From: JAOUEA01 sp963810945
GTDB lineage: Bacteria > Actinomycetota > UBA4738 > HRBIN12
Direction: 5' to 3'
NCBI GenBank assembly: GCA_963810945.1
Contig: CAWEPI010000004.1
Coordinates: 372,001 to 436,000 of the forward strand
DNA length: 64,000 bases
A program made the translations under genes and the position numbers. Shown here in pieces: positions 55,260 through 63,357 of this stretch (position 1 is the first letter of the stretch; every line of letters begins with the position of its first letter). Below the pieces are notes generated by a model. The model was not told the DNA's origin and did no database searches. It saw nothing but the letters and a program-made list of their open reading frames with translations.

Positions 55260-56303
55260 ATGGCGGAGCGTCCTGAGCTGGGTCCTCGGAAATCCGCGGT
55301 GCTGCGCGCCGTGGTGGAGGAGTACGTGCGCACCGGGGAGCCGGTCGGCAGCGAGACGATCGCGGAGCACGCCGGTCTCGGCGTCTCCAGCGCCACCATC
55401 CGCAACGAGCTCGCGGCGCTCGAGGAGCTGGGGTTCCTCACGCACCCCCACACGAGCGCGGGCCGCATCCCGACCGACCATGGGTATCGCCACTACGTCG
55501 ACTCGCTGCCGCCCGGGGGCAAGCTGCGCGAGGCGCAGCGCCGCGCCATCGCCGGGTACTTCGCGGAGGTCATGGTGGATCTCGAGGAGGTCCTCAAGGG
55601 TTCCGTCCAGCTCCTCAGCCGCATGACCCAGTACGCCGGACTCGCCGTGCCACCCACCCACTCGGACGAGCCGCTCGTGCGGCTCGAGCTGATCGACATG
55701 GGCCCGACGGTGCTCGTGCTGGCGGTCGGTCAGCACGGGCGGGTGGACAAGCGGGTGATCGACCGTCCCGAGGGCATCGAGGCAGTCGACCTCCTCGACG
55801 CCGAACGACGCCTCCAGCCGCTGCGCGGCCTCACCTATCCCGAGGCGCAGGCGCAGCTGCTCCGCATGGCCGTCGAGGGCCCGCGGGGCGAGCACGACCT
55901 GATGCTGAACGTCGCCGAGACGCTCCGCGTGGCCAGCATGGGCGAGGGCGCCGCGCACGTAGTGGTGGGGGGCGTGGCCAACCTCGCGGACGAGGCGCAG
56001 CAGATGCGGCGCGAGACCCTGCGCCGCCTCTTCGAGACCCTCGAGCGCGAGCAGGAGATGCTCCGCGTGTTGAACGACGTGAGCTCCAAGGCCGACGCGC
56101 TCGCCGTGACGATCGGCGGCGAGCATCCGAGCACGGGCGAGTGGGAGGCCTCCATCATCACGGCCCCCTTCAAGGCGGGGGACGCCACCGTCGGCACGAT
56201 CGGGCTGGTCGGACCCACCCGCATGGACTACCTGAGCGCGATGGCCTCCGTGAAGGCCGTGGCGCAGCGGCTCTCGGAGCTGGCGACGGAGCTCGACCAG
56301 TAG
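55260..56303 (+). CDS. hrcA: heat-inducible transcription repressor HrcA
   Basis: HrcA represses chaperone genes through CIRCE. The winged-helix N-terminus (LRAVVEEYVRTGEPVGSETI, SSATIRNELAALEELGFLTH) and PHTSAGRIPTDHGYRHYVD are diagnostic. The C-terminal part ends with IGLVGPTRMDYLSAMASVKA. ATGs at 55248, 55251 and 55260 are all in frame; I prefer 55260 because it gives a normal 347-residue protein and the standard seven-base gap from the -10 hexamer. dnaJ starts 2 bases after the stop. Confidence 0.95.
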   Translation: MAERPELGPRKSAVLRAVVEEYVRTGEPVGSETIAEHAGLGVSSATIRNELAALEELGFLTHPHTSAGRIPTDHGYRHYVDSLPPGGKLREAQRRAIAGYFAEVMVDLEEVLKGSVQLLSRMTQYAGLAVPPTHSDEPLVRLELIDMGPTVLVLAVGQHGRVDKRVIDRPEGIEAVDLLDAERRLQPLRGLTYPEAQAQLLRMAVEGPRGEHDLMLNVAETLRVASMGEGAAHVVVGGVANLADEAQQMRRETLRRLFETLEREQEMLRVLNDVSSKADALAVTIGGEHPSTGEWEASIITAPFKAGDATVGTIGLVGPTRMDYLSAMASVKAVAQRLSELATELDQ

Positions 56304-56305
56304 CG

Positions 56306-57418
56306 ATGTCCTCTACCGCGCGCGACCTGTACGAGGTGCTGGGCGTCTCCCGTGACGCCTCGCAGGACGAGATCAGGCGCGCCTACCGCGCGCTCGCGCG
56401 CGAGCACCACCCGGACGTGAACGCGGATCCGCAGGCGGAGGCCCGGTTCAAGGAGGTGGTGGGGGCCTACGAGATCCTCTCGGATCCCGAGAAGCGCCAG
56501 CGCTACGACGCCTTCGGCACCACCGGCGGGCCCCAGGGCCAAGGGTTCGCGGACATCCAGGACATCTTCGACCTCTTCTTCGGCGGCGGGTTCCCGGGGA
56601 CGGGGGGGCGTCGACGGGGACCGCGCGGGCGCACCCAGCGCGGGGAAGACCTCGGGATCCGGATCTCGCTGACGTTCCGCGAGGCGATGTTCGGGACCCG
56701 CCGGGACCTCGAGATCGAGCGGCTCGTCACGTGCGCCCGATGCACGGGCAACGGGGCCGAGCCCGGGACCGCCCCGGTGGCGTGTCGCACGTGCGGGGGG
56801 ACCGGAGAGGTGCAGAGCGTGCGCCGCAGCGTGTTCGGCACGGTCATGACGTCGGCCCCCTGCGGCACATGCCAGGGGACGGGCCAGGAGATCCCCGACA
56901 AGTGCGCAGATTGCGGCGGCCAAGGGCGTCGGCGCGAGACCACCTCGGTCTCCGTCGACATCCCGGCCGGCGTCTCGGACGGCATGGAGCTCCGCGTCGG
57001 GGGCAACGGCCACGCCGGCGTGGCGGGTGGCCCTCCGGGTGATCTCTACGTGGGCCTCAGCGTGGAGGAGGCGCAGGCGTTCGATCGACGTGGACAAGAC
57101 CTGTTCACCGTCCTCGATATCACGATGACGCAGGCGGCGCTCGGGGCGGAGTTGGAGATCGGATCGATGGACGGCGTCGAGCGCGTGGCGGTGGAGCCGG
57201 GGACCGAGTCCGGAACGGTCGTGCGCCTGAAGGGCAAAGGCGTGCCGAACGTGAATCGCCGGGGCCGTGGGGACCTGTACGTGACCCTGCACGTGGTGAC
57301 CGCGCGCGACCTCTCACGGGAGGAGCGCAAGCTCCTCGAGCAGCTGGCCGGCCTGCGCGGCGAGTCGACCTCGCGCAAGGAGCCGGCGCGCGGGACGCTG
57401 CGTCGCCCCGAGTTCTGA
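56306..57418 (+). CDS. dnaJ: chaperone DnaJ
   Basis: DnaJ delivers unfolded proteins to DnaK. The J domain has H35-P-D37, and a Gly/Phe-rich linker follows (FDLFFGGGFPGTGG). The zinc domain has four C-x-x-C pairs (CARC, CRTC, CGTC, CADC), and the C-terminal substrate domain is complete. The product is 370 residues. It sits in an hrcA-dnaJ operon under CIRCE, the DnaJ2-type arrangement of actinobacteria, separate from any dnaK-grpE operon. No rsmE follows it here. Confidence 0.96.
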   Translation: MSSTARDLYEVLGVSRDASQDEIRRAYRALAREHHPDVNADPQAEARFKEVVGAYEILSDPEKRQRYDAFGTTGGPQGQGFADIQDIFDLFFGGGFPGTGGRRRGPRGRTQRGEDLGIRISLTFREAMFGTRRDLEIERLVTCARCTGNGAEPGTAPVACRTCGGTGEVQSVRRSVFGTVMTSAPCGTCQGTGQEIPDKCADCGGQGRRRETTSVSVDIPAGVSDGMELRVGGNGHAGVAGGPPGDLYVGLSVEEAQAFDRRGQDLFTVLDITMTQAALGAELEIGSMDGVERVAVEPGTESGTVVRLKGKGVPNVNRRGRGDLYVTLHVVTARDLSREERKLLEQLAGLRGESTSRKEPARGTLRRPEF

Positions 57419-57422
57419 GGGG

Positions 57423-57428
57423 TAGGCT
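57423..57428 (+). promoter_or_regulatory. -10 hexamer TAGGCT before the HIT gene
   Basis: TAGGCT lies seven bases before ATG 57436, with no ribosome binding site. Confidence 0.4.
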
Positions 57429-57435
57429 TCGGCGC

Positions 57436-57786
57436 ATGATCGAATCGACCTGCCTGTTCTGCAGGATCGTGGCCGGGGAGATCCCCGCCGACGTGGTGCG
57501 GGAGTCCGACCGTGTCCTGGCGTTCCGCGACATCGACGCCAAGGCGCCCGTGCACATCCTGTTGATCCCCAAGGACCATGTGGAGTCGGTGGCGCAGCTC
57601 GAGGACGGCGCGGGGGAGACGCTCGTGGACATCATGCAGGCGGCCACCCACCTCGCCAGGGCCGAGGGCGTCGAGGAGTCGGGCTGGCGCCTCGTCACGA
57701 ACGTCGGTCCGGACGCGGGGCAATCGGTGTTCCACCTGCATTTCCATCTGCTCGGGGGTCGCCCGATGGCGTGGCCTCCGGGCTAG
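57436..57786 (+). CDS. HIT-family nucleotide-binding protein (HinT-like)
   Basis: HinT-type proteins hydrolyse nucleoside phosphoramidates. The His triad is H100-L-H102-F-H104 (SVFHLHFHLLGG), with the upstream CLFCRIVAGEIPADVV segment carrying a possible zinc pair C6/C9. The 116-residue length is standard for HinT. It lies between dnaJ and phoH. Confidence 0.95.
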   Translation: MIESTCLFCRIVAGEIPADVVRESDRVLAFRDIDAKAPVHILLIPKDHVESVAQLEDGAGETLVDIMQAATHLARAEGVEESGWRLVTNVGPDAGQSVFHLHFHLLGGRPMAWPPG

Positions 57787-57805
57787 AAGGACTAGAATCT
57801 CAAGA

Positions 57806-57824
57806 GGCCGCCGATCGGGCGGCC
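57806..57824 (+). terminator. hairpin between the HIT gene and phoH
   Basis: GGCCGCC (57806-57812) pairs with GGCGGCC (57818-57824) over a five-base loop. It follows a TAGAAT hexamer (57793-57798), so it could instead sit at the 5' end of the phoH message. There is no T run. Confidence 0.35.
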
Positions 57825-57872
57825 GTTCGTCACACAGGAGGGAACGGGGCTCCGCCCCGAGAGACGAGACAC

Positions 57873-58889
57873 GTGGCAAGCAGCACCACCCAAGTCAAGA
57901 TCCTGGTCCCGGGCGATCACTCGATGGTGGCCCTGCTCGGCCAGCGTGACGCCTTCCTGAAGCTGATCGAATCCGCCTTCGCGTGCGATGTCCTCGTGCG
58001 CGGCAACGAGATCACCATCACCGGCCCCGAGCAGGAGTCCGAACGGGTCGCGCGCATCTTCGAGGAGCTGATGGCCCTGCTCGAGAAGGGCCACGAGCTC
58101 ACCGACGCCTCCGTGGGGCAGGCCATCTCGCTCGTCAAAGGCGATGAGGTCGATGAGCAGGGCCGGCCCGCGCTGCGTCCGTCGGAGATCCTCGGGGACA
58201 GGTTGCTCACGGCGCGCGGCAAGGGCATCGCGCCCAAGACCGCCGGCCAGAAGCACTACGTGGATGCCATCCGCGGTTCCACGGTGACCTTCGCGATCGG
58301 CCCCGCGGGCACGGGCAAGACCTACTTGGCCGTCGCCACGGCGGTGCGCGCGCTGCAGGAGCGACAGGTCTCGAGGCTGATCCTCACGCGGCCCGCCGTC
58401 GAGGCGGGGGAGCGCCTCGGCTACCTGCCCGGCACGCTCTACGAGAAGATCGACCCGTACATGCGTCCGCTCTACGACGCGTTGTTCGAGATGACCGGGG
58501 CCGAGACGCTCCCGCGCCTGATGGAGCGGGGGACGGTGGAGGTCGCGCCCCTCGCGTACATGCGGGGACGCACGTTGAACGACGCGTTCATCATCCTGGA
58601 TGAGGCGCAGAACACGACGCCCGAGCAGATGAAGATGTTCCTCACGCGCCTGGGCTTCGGGTCCAAGGCCGTGATCAACGGCGACTCCACGCAGGTCGAC
58701 CTCCCCAACGGACAGAAGTCGGGTCTGTCCGTCGTCGAGGAGATCCTCTCCGACATCGAGGGCATCACGTTCTGCCACCTCGGCGGCCGCGACGTCGTGC
58801 GGCACCGGATCGTGCAGGACATCGTGGAGGCGTACGGCCGCTACACGCAGCCGGCGCTGCCGGTCGAGTCGTCCGGCGAGCCGTCATGA
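57873..58889 (+). CDS. phoH: PhoH-family ATPase
   Basis: This P-loop protein is often linked to RNA metabolism and to YbeY. The N-terminal 110 residues form a KH-like region (QVKILVPGDHSMVALLG). Walker A is G143-P-A-G-T-G-K-T and Walker B is FIILDEAQN, followed by MKMFLTRLGFGSKAVINGD. I chose GTG 57873, where family similarity begins; the frame stays open back to 57771 but only through unrelated sequence. The product is 338 residues. The stop overlaps the ybeY ATG (ATGA). Confidence 0.94.
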   Translation: MASSTTQVKILVPGDHSMVALLGQRDAFLKLIESAFACDVLVRGNEITITGPEQESERVARIFEELMALLEKGHELTDASVGQAISLVKGDEVDEQGRPALRPSEILGDRLLTARGKGIAPKTAGQKHYVDAIRGSTVTFAIGPAGTGKTYLAVATAVRALQERQVSRLILTRPAVEAGERLGYLPGTLYEKIDPYMRPLYDALFEMTGAETLPRLMERGTVEVAPLAYMRGRTLNDAFIILDEAQNTTPEQMKMFLTRLGFGSKAVINGDSTQVDLPNGQKSGLSVVEEILSDIEGITFCHLGGRDVVRHRIVQDIVEAYGRYTQPALPVESSGEPS

Positions 58890-59329
58890 CCGACGACGAC
58901 GGCCATCCGTCGATCCTCTTCTCCGACCGTCAGTCCGGCTCGCTCGACCTCGACCGTCTCGAGGCCCTCGCCCGTGCGACGCTCCTGGGCGAGGGTGTGG
59001 GCCGTGCCGAGCTCAGCGTCTCCCTCGTCGAGGAGGAGGAGATCGAGGAGCTGCACGTTCGGTTCATGAACGAGCCCGGCCCGACCGACGTGCTCTCGTT
59101 CCCCCTCGGCGAGGACGATGTCGACGAGGACGACGTGCGTGTCCTGGGCGACGTGGTGATCTGCCCGGCCGTGGCGGGGCGTAACAACCCGTCCGATCCC
59201 GAGGCGGAGACCCGCCTACTGCTCGTGCACGGCATCCTGCATCTCCTCGGCTACGACCACGAGGACGACGAGGAGCGGGCTGCGATGTGGGAGCGGCAGG
59301 AGCGCTACAGCGGGGTGCGCGTGCCGTGA
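58886..59329 (+). CDS. ybeY: endoribonuclease YbeY
   Basis: YbeY matures the 16S rRNA 3' end. The metal motif is H115-x3-H119-x5-H125 in HGILHLLGYDH, preceded by NEPGPTDVLSFPLG. The product is 147 residues. It starts at ATG 58886 overlapping the phoH stop, and its own stop overlaps the next GTG. Confidence 0.96.
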   Translation: MTDDDGHPSILFSDRQSGSLDLDRLEALARATLLGEGVGRAELSVSLVEEEEIEELHVRFMNEPGPTDVLSFPLGEDDVDEDDVRVLGDVVICPAVAGRNNPSDPEAETRLLLVHGILHLLGYDHEDDEERAAMWERQERYSGVRVP

Positions 59330-60615
59330 CGAGCACCGACTGGCTCGAGGTGGGTGTGATCGCGTTGCTGATCCTCGCGGTGGGGTTCCTCGCCGCGTCC
59401 GAGGTGGCGATCACGCGCACGAACCGCGTCCGCGCGTTGAAGCTGCTGGAGGAGGGACGCCGAGGGGCGAGCGCACTCGCGAAGATCGTCGACGATCCGG
59501 CGCCGTACGTGAACGTGGTGCTCCTGCTGACGTTGCTCGCCACCATCGGCGGCACGACGATCGCGACGTCCATCGCCGTCCGGTACTTCGAGCGAGCCGG
59601 CGAGATCGTCTCGACGATCGTCATGACGATCCTGCTCTTCGTCTTCGCCGAGGTGACGCCCAAGACGTTCGCGATCCAGCAGACCGATCGGGTGGCGCTG
59701 CGGGTGGCGCCGGTGATCGTGTTCCTGCGCAGGCTGCTGGGCCCCCTCGCGACGGGGCTGCTGCGGTTCGCCAACGTGATCATGCCGGGCAAGGGGCTGA
59801 AGCAGGGGCCGTTCGTCACCGAACAGGAGCTCCGGGCCTACGCGGACGTCGCCTCCGAGGAGTCGCAGATCGAGGACGAGGAGAAGGAGCTGATCCATTC
59901 CATCTTCGAGTTCGGCGACACGATCGTGCGCGAGGTCATGGTGCCCCGGCCCGACATCGTCGCGATCGAGGACGACAAGACGCTCCGCGACGTCCAGGCG
60001 CTCGTGCTGGAGCACGGCACATCGCGGATCCCCGTCTACGACCACAACGAGGATCTCGACCACACGGTCGGGGTGGTGTTCGCGAAGGACGTGCTCAAGG
60101 CGCTGCACCAGGGGAAACAGGACATGCCGCTGCGCGACATCGTGCGCGAATGCCACTACGTCCCCGAATCCAAGAAGGTGGCCGACCTGCTGAAGGAGAT
60201 GCAGCGCGACAAGTTCCATATGGCGCTCGTGACGGACGAGTACGGATCGGTGAGCGGCCTGGTCTCGCTCGAGGACCTGCTGGAGGAGCTCGTGGGGGAG
60301 ATCACCGACGAGTACGACCGCGAGGAGCCCGAGGTGGTCAGGGTGGAGGAGGGCGTCTGGCGGGTGAGCGGCAAGGCCTCGATCGACGACGTGAACGAGC
60401 TGCTCGCGGCGGAGCTGCCCGATGAGGAGTGGGACACCGTGGCCGGGCTCGTGCTCGACCTCCTCCAGCGCATCCCGAAGGAGGGCGAGCAGGTCGAGTT
60501 CCAGGGCCTGCGGTTCACCGCCGACGAGGTGCAGGGGCGTCGTATCGCGTCGGTCTTGATCGCGCGCCTGCCCGAGCCCGTCGCCGCCGACGCCGACGAG
60601 GAGGGATCCGCGTGA
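59326..60615 (+). CDS. CNNM/CorC-type transporter-associated protein (HlyC/CorC family)
   Basis: The N-terminal CNNM membrane domain has three to four helices (IALLILAVGFLAASEVAI, VVLLLTLLATIGGTTIA, FAEVTPKTFAIQQ). Two CBS domains follow at about residues 205-330 (MVPRPDIVAIEDD, EYGSVSGLVSLEDLLEELVG), then a CorC-associated C-terminal domain. Relatives export magnesium or regulate its transport. The product is 429 residues. GTG 59326 overlaps the ybeY stop. Its place between ybeY and cdd-era is conserved in actinobacteria. Confidence 0.92.
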   Translation: MTSTDWLEVGVIALLILAVGFLAASEVAITRTNRVRALKLLEEGRRGASALAKIVDDPAPYVNVVLLLTLLATIGGTTIATSIAVRYFERAGEIVSTIVMTILLFVFAEVTPKTFAIQQTDRVALRVAPVIVFLRRLLGPLATGLLRFANVIMPGKGLKQGPFVTEQELRAYADVASEESQIEDEEKELIHSIFEFGDTIVREVMVPRPDIVAIEDDKTLRDVQALVLEHGTSRIPVYDHNEDLDHTVGVVFAKDVLKALHQGKQDMPLRDIVRECHYVPESKKVADLLKEMQRDKFHMALVTDEYGSVSGLVSLEDLLEELVGEITDEYDREEPEVVRVEEGVWRVSGKASIDDVNELLAAELPDEEWDTVAGLVLDLLQRIPKEGEQVEFQGLRFTADEVQGRRIASVLIARLPEPVAADADEEGSA

Positions 60616-61031
60616 GCGGGGAGGTCGACGGCCGGGTCGACGAACTCGTGGCGGCGGCCCGAGCGATGCGCGAACGCGCCTACGCCCCCTACTCGGGGTT
60701 CCTGGTGGGTGCGGCACTGCTCGCCGGCGGGGAGGTGTTCGCCGCGCCGAACATCGAGAACGCGAGCTACCCCATGTCGGTGTGCGCGGAGCGCAACGCG
60801 GTGGCCCTGATGGTGGCCGCGGGGCAGCGGCACGTCGAAGCCGTGGCCGTCGTCGGAAGCAGCGAGGACGGCGTGACGCCGCCCTGCGGCGGGTGTCGCC
60901 AGGTGCTCTACGAGTTCGGAGGTCCGGAGCTCACCGTCGTCGCCGAGTCACGCGCGGGCGACGATCGCGCCACCTGGACGCTGCGCGAGCTCCTCCCCGA
61001 GGCGTTCGGACCGCACGACCTGACGGGATGA
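60612..61031 (+). CDS. cdd: cytidine deaminase
   Basis: Cdd converts cytidine and deoxycytidine to uridine forms. The zinc site is C58-A-E60 (in SVCAERNAV) plus C92 and C95 (in PPCGGCRQVL). The product is 139 residues, the tetrameric short type. GTG 60612 overlaps the corC-like stop and the era ATG overlaps its own stop. Confidence 0.95.
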   Translation: MSGEVDGRVDELVAAARAMRERAYAPYSGFLVGAALLAGGEVFAAPNIENASYPMSVCAERNAVALMVAAGQRHVEAVAVVGSSEDGVTPPCGGCRQVLYEFGGPELTVVAESRAGDDRATWTLRELLPEAFGPHDLTG

Positions 61032-61915
61032 CGGCCTTCCGCTCGGGGATCGTGGCGGTCGTCGGGCGGCCGAACGTGGGCAAGTCCACCCTGGTCAACG
61101 CGCTCGTGGGCCAGAAGGTGGCGATCGTCTCGGACAAGCCGCAGACCACGAGGAGCGATATCCGCGCGGTCCTCACCACCGACGACGTGCAGGTCGTGTT
61201 CACCGACACGCCCGGGTTCCACAAGCCCCGCACGTTGCTGGGGCGGCGCCTGAACGAGCTCGTGGGCGATGCGGTCGAGGACGTCGACGTCGTGATCCAG
61301 GTGGTGGACGGAGCCTCGGGCGTCGGCCGAGGCGACGCCTACGTGGCGGAGCAGCAGGTGGCATCGGCCCGAGCCGGAGCTCGGTTCTGTGTCGTGAACA
61401 AGGTCGACCGGCTCGACAAGGCGAAGGTGATCCCTCAGCTCGCGGCGGCGGCGGCGCTCGCAGCCTGGGACGAGATCGTCCCGCTCTCCGCGCAGACCGG
61501 CGACGGGGTCGACATGCTCCGCGAACTCATCGTCGCGCGACTGCCGGAGGGTCCACCCCTGTATCCGCCGGATGAGATCACGGATCAGAGCGTCGAGGTG
61601 CGTCTCGCGGAGCTGGTGCGGGAGCAGGCCTTGCGCGTGACCCGTGAGGAGGTGCCCCACTCCGTCGCCGTGGTGATCGAGGAGATGGAGCGCGAAGGAG
61701 AACTCACGAGGATCCACGCGTCCCTCGTGGTGGAGCGCGACTCGCAGAAGGGGATCCTGATCGGCAAGGGCGGGGGAACCCTGAAGGCGATCGGCTCGGG
61801 AGCGCGGCCCGAGATGGAGCGGCTGCTGGGCACGAAGGTCTACCTGGACCTGCACGTCAAGGTCATGAAGGAATGGCAGCGCGATCCGAAGGCGCTCAAC
61901 CGTCTCGGGTACTAG
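61028..61915 (+). CDS. era: GTPase Era
   Basis: Era is a GTPase for 30S assembly. G1 is at residues 13-21 (GRPNVGKST), followed by KPQTTR, DTPGFHKPR, VVNKVD, and a C-terminal KH domain (IHASLVVERDSQKGILIGKG). The product is 295 residues. It ends the phoH-ybeY-corC-cdd-era transcript. No recO follows; the next gene is on the other strand. Confidence 0.96.
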   Translation: MTAFRSGIVAVVGRPNVGKSTLVNALVGQKVAIVSDKPQTTRSDIRAVLTTDDVQVVFTDTPGFHKPRTLLGRRLNELVGDAVEDVDVVIQVVDGASGVGRGDAYVAEQQVASARAGARFCVVNKVDRLDKAKVIPQLAAAAALAAWDEIVPLSAQTGDGVDMLRELIVARLPEGPPLYPPDEITDQSVEVRLAELVREQALRVTREEVPHSVAVVIEEMEREGELTRIHASLVVERDSQKGILIGKGGGTLKAIGSGARPEMERLLGTKVYLDLHVKVMKEWQRDPKALNRLGY

Positions 61916-61934
61916 CCCGCCGCGTCCTCGGCCC

Positions 61935-62322
61935 TCAGCCGACCTTCAGCGCGCCCACCATCTGTGGGTGATAGGTGCACACGACGGCATAGGTGCCGGG
62001 CGCGATCCCCGCGAGGTCGGCCGTTCCCGAGTCTCCGGGGTCGAGCGTGAGGTTCACGCCGGTGTCCTTCACCGTGTAGCTGTGCGGGACCGCTCCGGCG
62101 TTCGCGATCGTGAGGGTGGTCCCCGCCGTGGCCGAGACGCAGACGGGGTCGAACGCGAAGTCCTTAACGGTCACGGTCTGCGGTGGTGACGGGCGCATCG
62201 CAGCTCGCGCCTCCCGACGACGAGCCGCCGCAGGCGCTGGCCGAGAGCAGGCACGCGAACACCACACCGACCAGGAAGATCTTCGCCGACGGACCCTTCG
62301 TGCGCACGATGCGGGGCAGCAT
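61935..62322 (-). CDS. cupredoxin-like secreted lipoprotein, one frameshift
   Basis: The C-terminal 85 residues are a plastocyanin-like fold with a complete type 1 copper set: His in GAVPHSYTV and C-x2-H-x2-M in VVCTYHPQM. The N-terminal part, read in another frame, is a signal peptide (KIFLVGVVFACLLSASACGG) with a lipobox-like ASAC. Removing one G near 62183 joins them as APVTTQTVTVKDFAFDP. The product is about 128 residues. It probably carries electrons or binds copper at the outer face of the membrane. It is divergent from deoC. Confidence 0.75.
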
Positions 62323-62393
62323 AGCGACCGATCGGCGGGAACGGCTGGCCGGCGGCTTCGCTACGATGGATGCTTCCCGACCAGGAGCTCCGC

Positions 62394-63350
62394 GTGTCTC
62401 AACCAGCATCGATCCGGCGCGTCGTGGCCACGCCCGTCGTCTCCGCGGGCGAGGCCGGGCGGATGATCGCGCGCGCTCCCGCGGTGGACGCGGTTGGATT
62501 GGAGGGAAGGGCGGCCGCGCTGTCCGCCCGGTCGATCAAGCAGGATGCCAAGCGCTTCGCCCTCGAGCTGGCGATCCGCTGCATGGATCTGACGACGCTC
62601 GAAGGCTCCGACACCGTCGGCAAGATCGTCGCGATGTGCGCGAAGGCCGTGCATCCGGACCCCGCGAACGCCTCCGTCCCCTCGGTGGCGGCGGTGTGCA
62701 TCTATCCCCAGCTCGTGCCGGTCGCCCTCGAGCGGCTGCATGGCAGCGGCGTGGCGGTGGCGAGCGTCGCGGGAGGCTTCCCCGCGGGGCTCGGACCGCT
62801 CGACGCGCGCCTGCAGGAGATCAGGGAGGTGGCCGAGGCCGGCGCCGACGAGATCGACATCGTGCTGAACCGTTCCTCGTTCCTCGGCGGCCGCTACGTC
62901 GAGACCTTCGAGGAGCTGGTGCGGGCGCGCGAGGCGGCCGGCGACGCCCGCCTCAAGGTGATCCTGGAAACGGGCGAGCTCGGCTCCTACGACCGGATCC
63001 GGCAGGCGAGCGTCCTCGCGATGGCCGCGGGCGCCGATTTCATCAAGACCTCCACGGGCAAGATCGGCGTGAGCGCGACGCTCCCCTCCGCGCTCTGCAT
63101 GATGGAGGCGGCGCGCGACTTCCATCGGCAGACGGGCAACCGGGTGGGCGTGAAGGTCGCAGGAGGGGTGCGCAAGGCCAAGCAGGCGATCCAGTACCTG
63201 GTGGTCCTGCATGAGACGCTCGGGCAGGCGTGGCTCACGCCGGAGCTGTTCCGGATCGGGGCGTCCTCGCTCCTGAACGATGTGCTGATGCAGCTCGAGA
63301 AGGGCACGACCGGGAGGTACGCCGGTCCCGACCACTTCACGGACGACTAG
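62394..63350 (+). CDS. deoC: deoxyribose-phosphate aldolase
   Basis: DeoC splits 2-deoxyribose-5-phosphate to acetaldehyde and glyceraldehyde-3-phosphate. The Schiff-base Lys is K218 in DFIKTSTGK, and VGVKVAGGVRKAKQA supplies the second active-site Lys. The product is 318 residues, longer than the E. coli enzyme because of an N-terminal extension of about 50. I chose GTG 62394, which has AGGAG six bases upstream; an ATG at 62370 has none. With the aldehyde dehydrogenase that follows, it could feed acetaldehyde to acetate. Confidence 0.94.
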   Translation: MSQPASIRRVVATPVVSAGEAGRMIARAPAVDAVGLEGRAAALSARSIKQDAKRFALELAIRCMDLTTLEGSDTVGKIVAMCAKAVHPDPANASVPSVAAVCIYPQLVPVALERLHGSGVAVASVAGGFPAGLGPLDARLQEIREVAEAGADEIDIVLNRSSFLGGRYVETFEELVRAREAAGDARLKVILETGELGSYDRIRQASVLAMAAGADFIKTSTGKIGVSATLPSALCMMEAARDFHRQTGNRVGVKVAGGVRKAKQAIQYLVVLHETLGQAWLTPELFRIGASSLLNDVLMQLEKGTTGRYAGPDHFTDD

Positions 63351-63357
63351 GGAGCCC

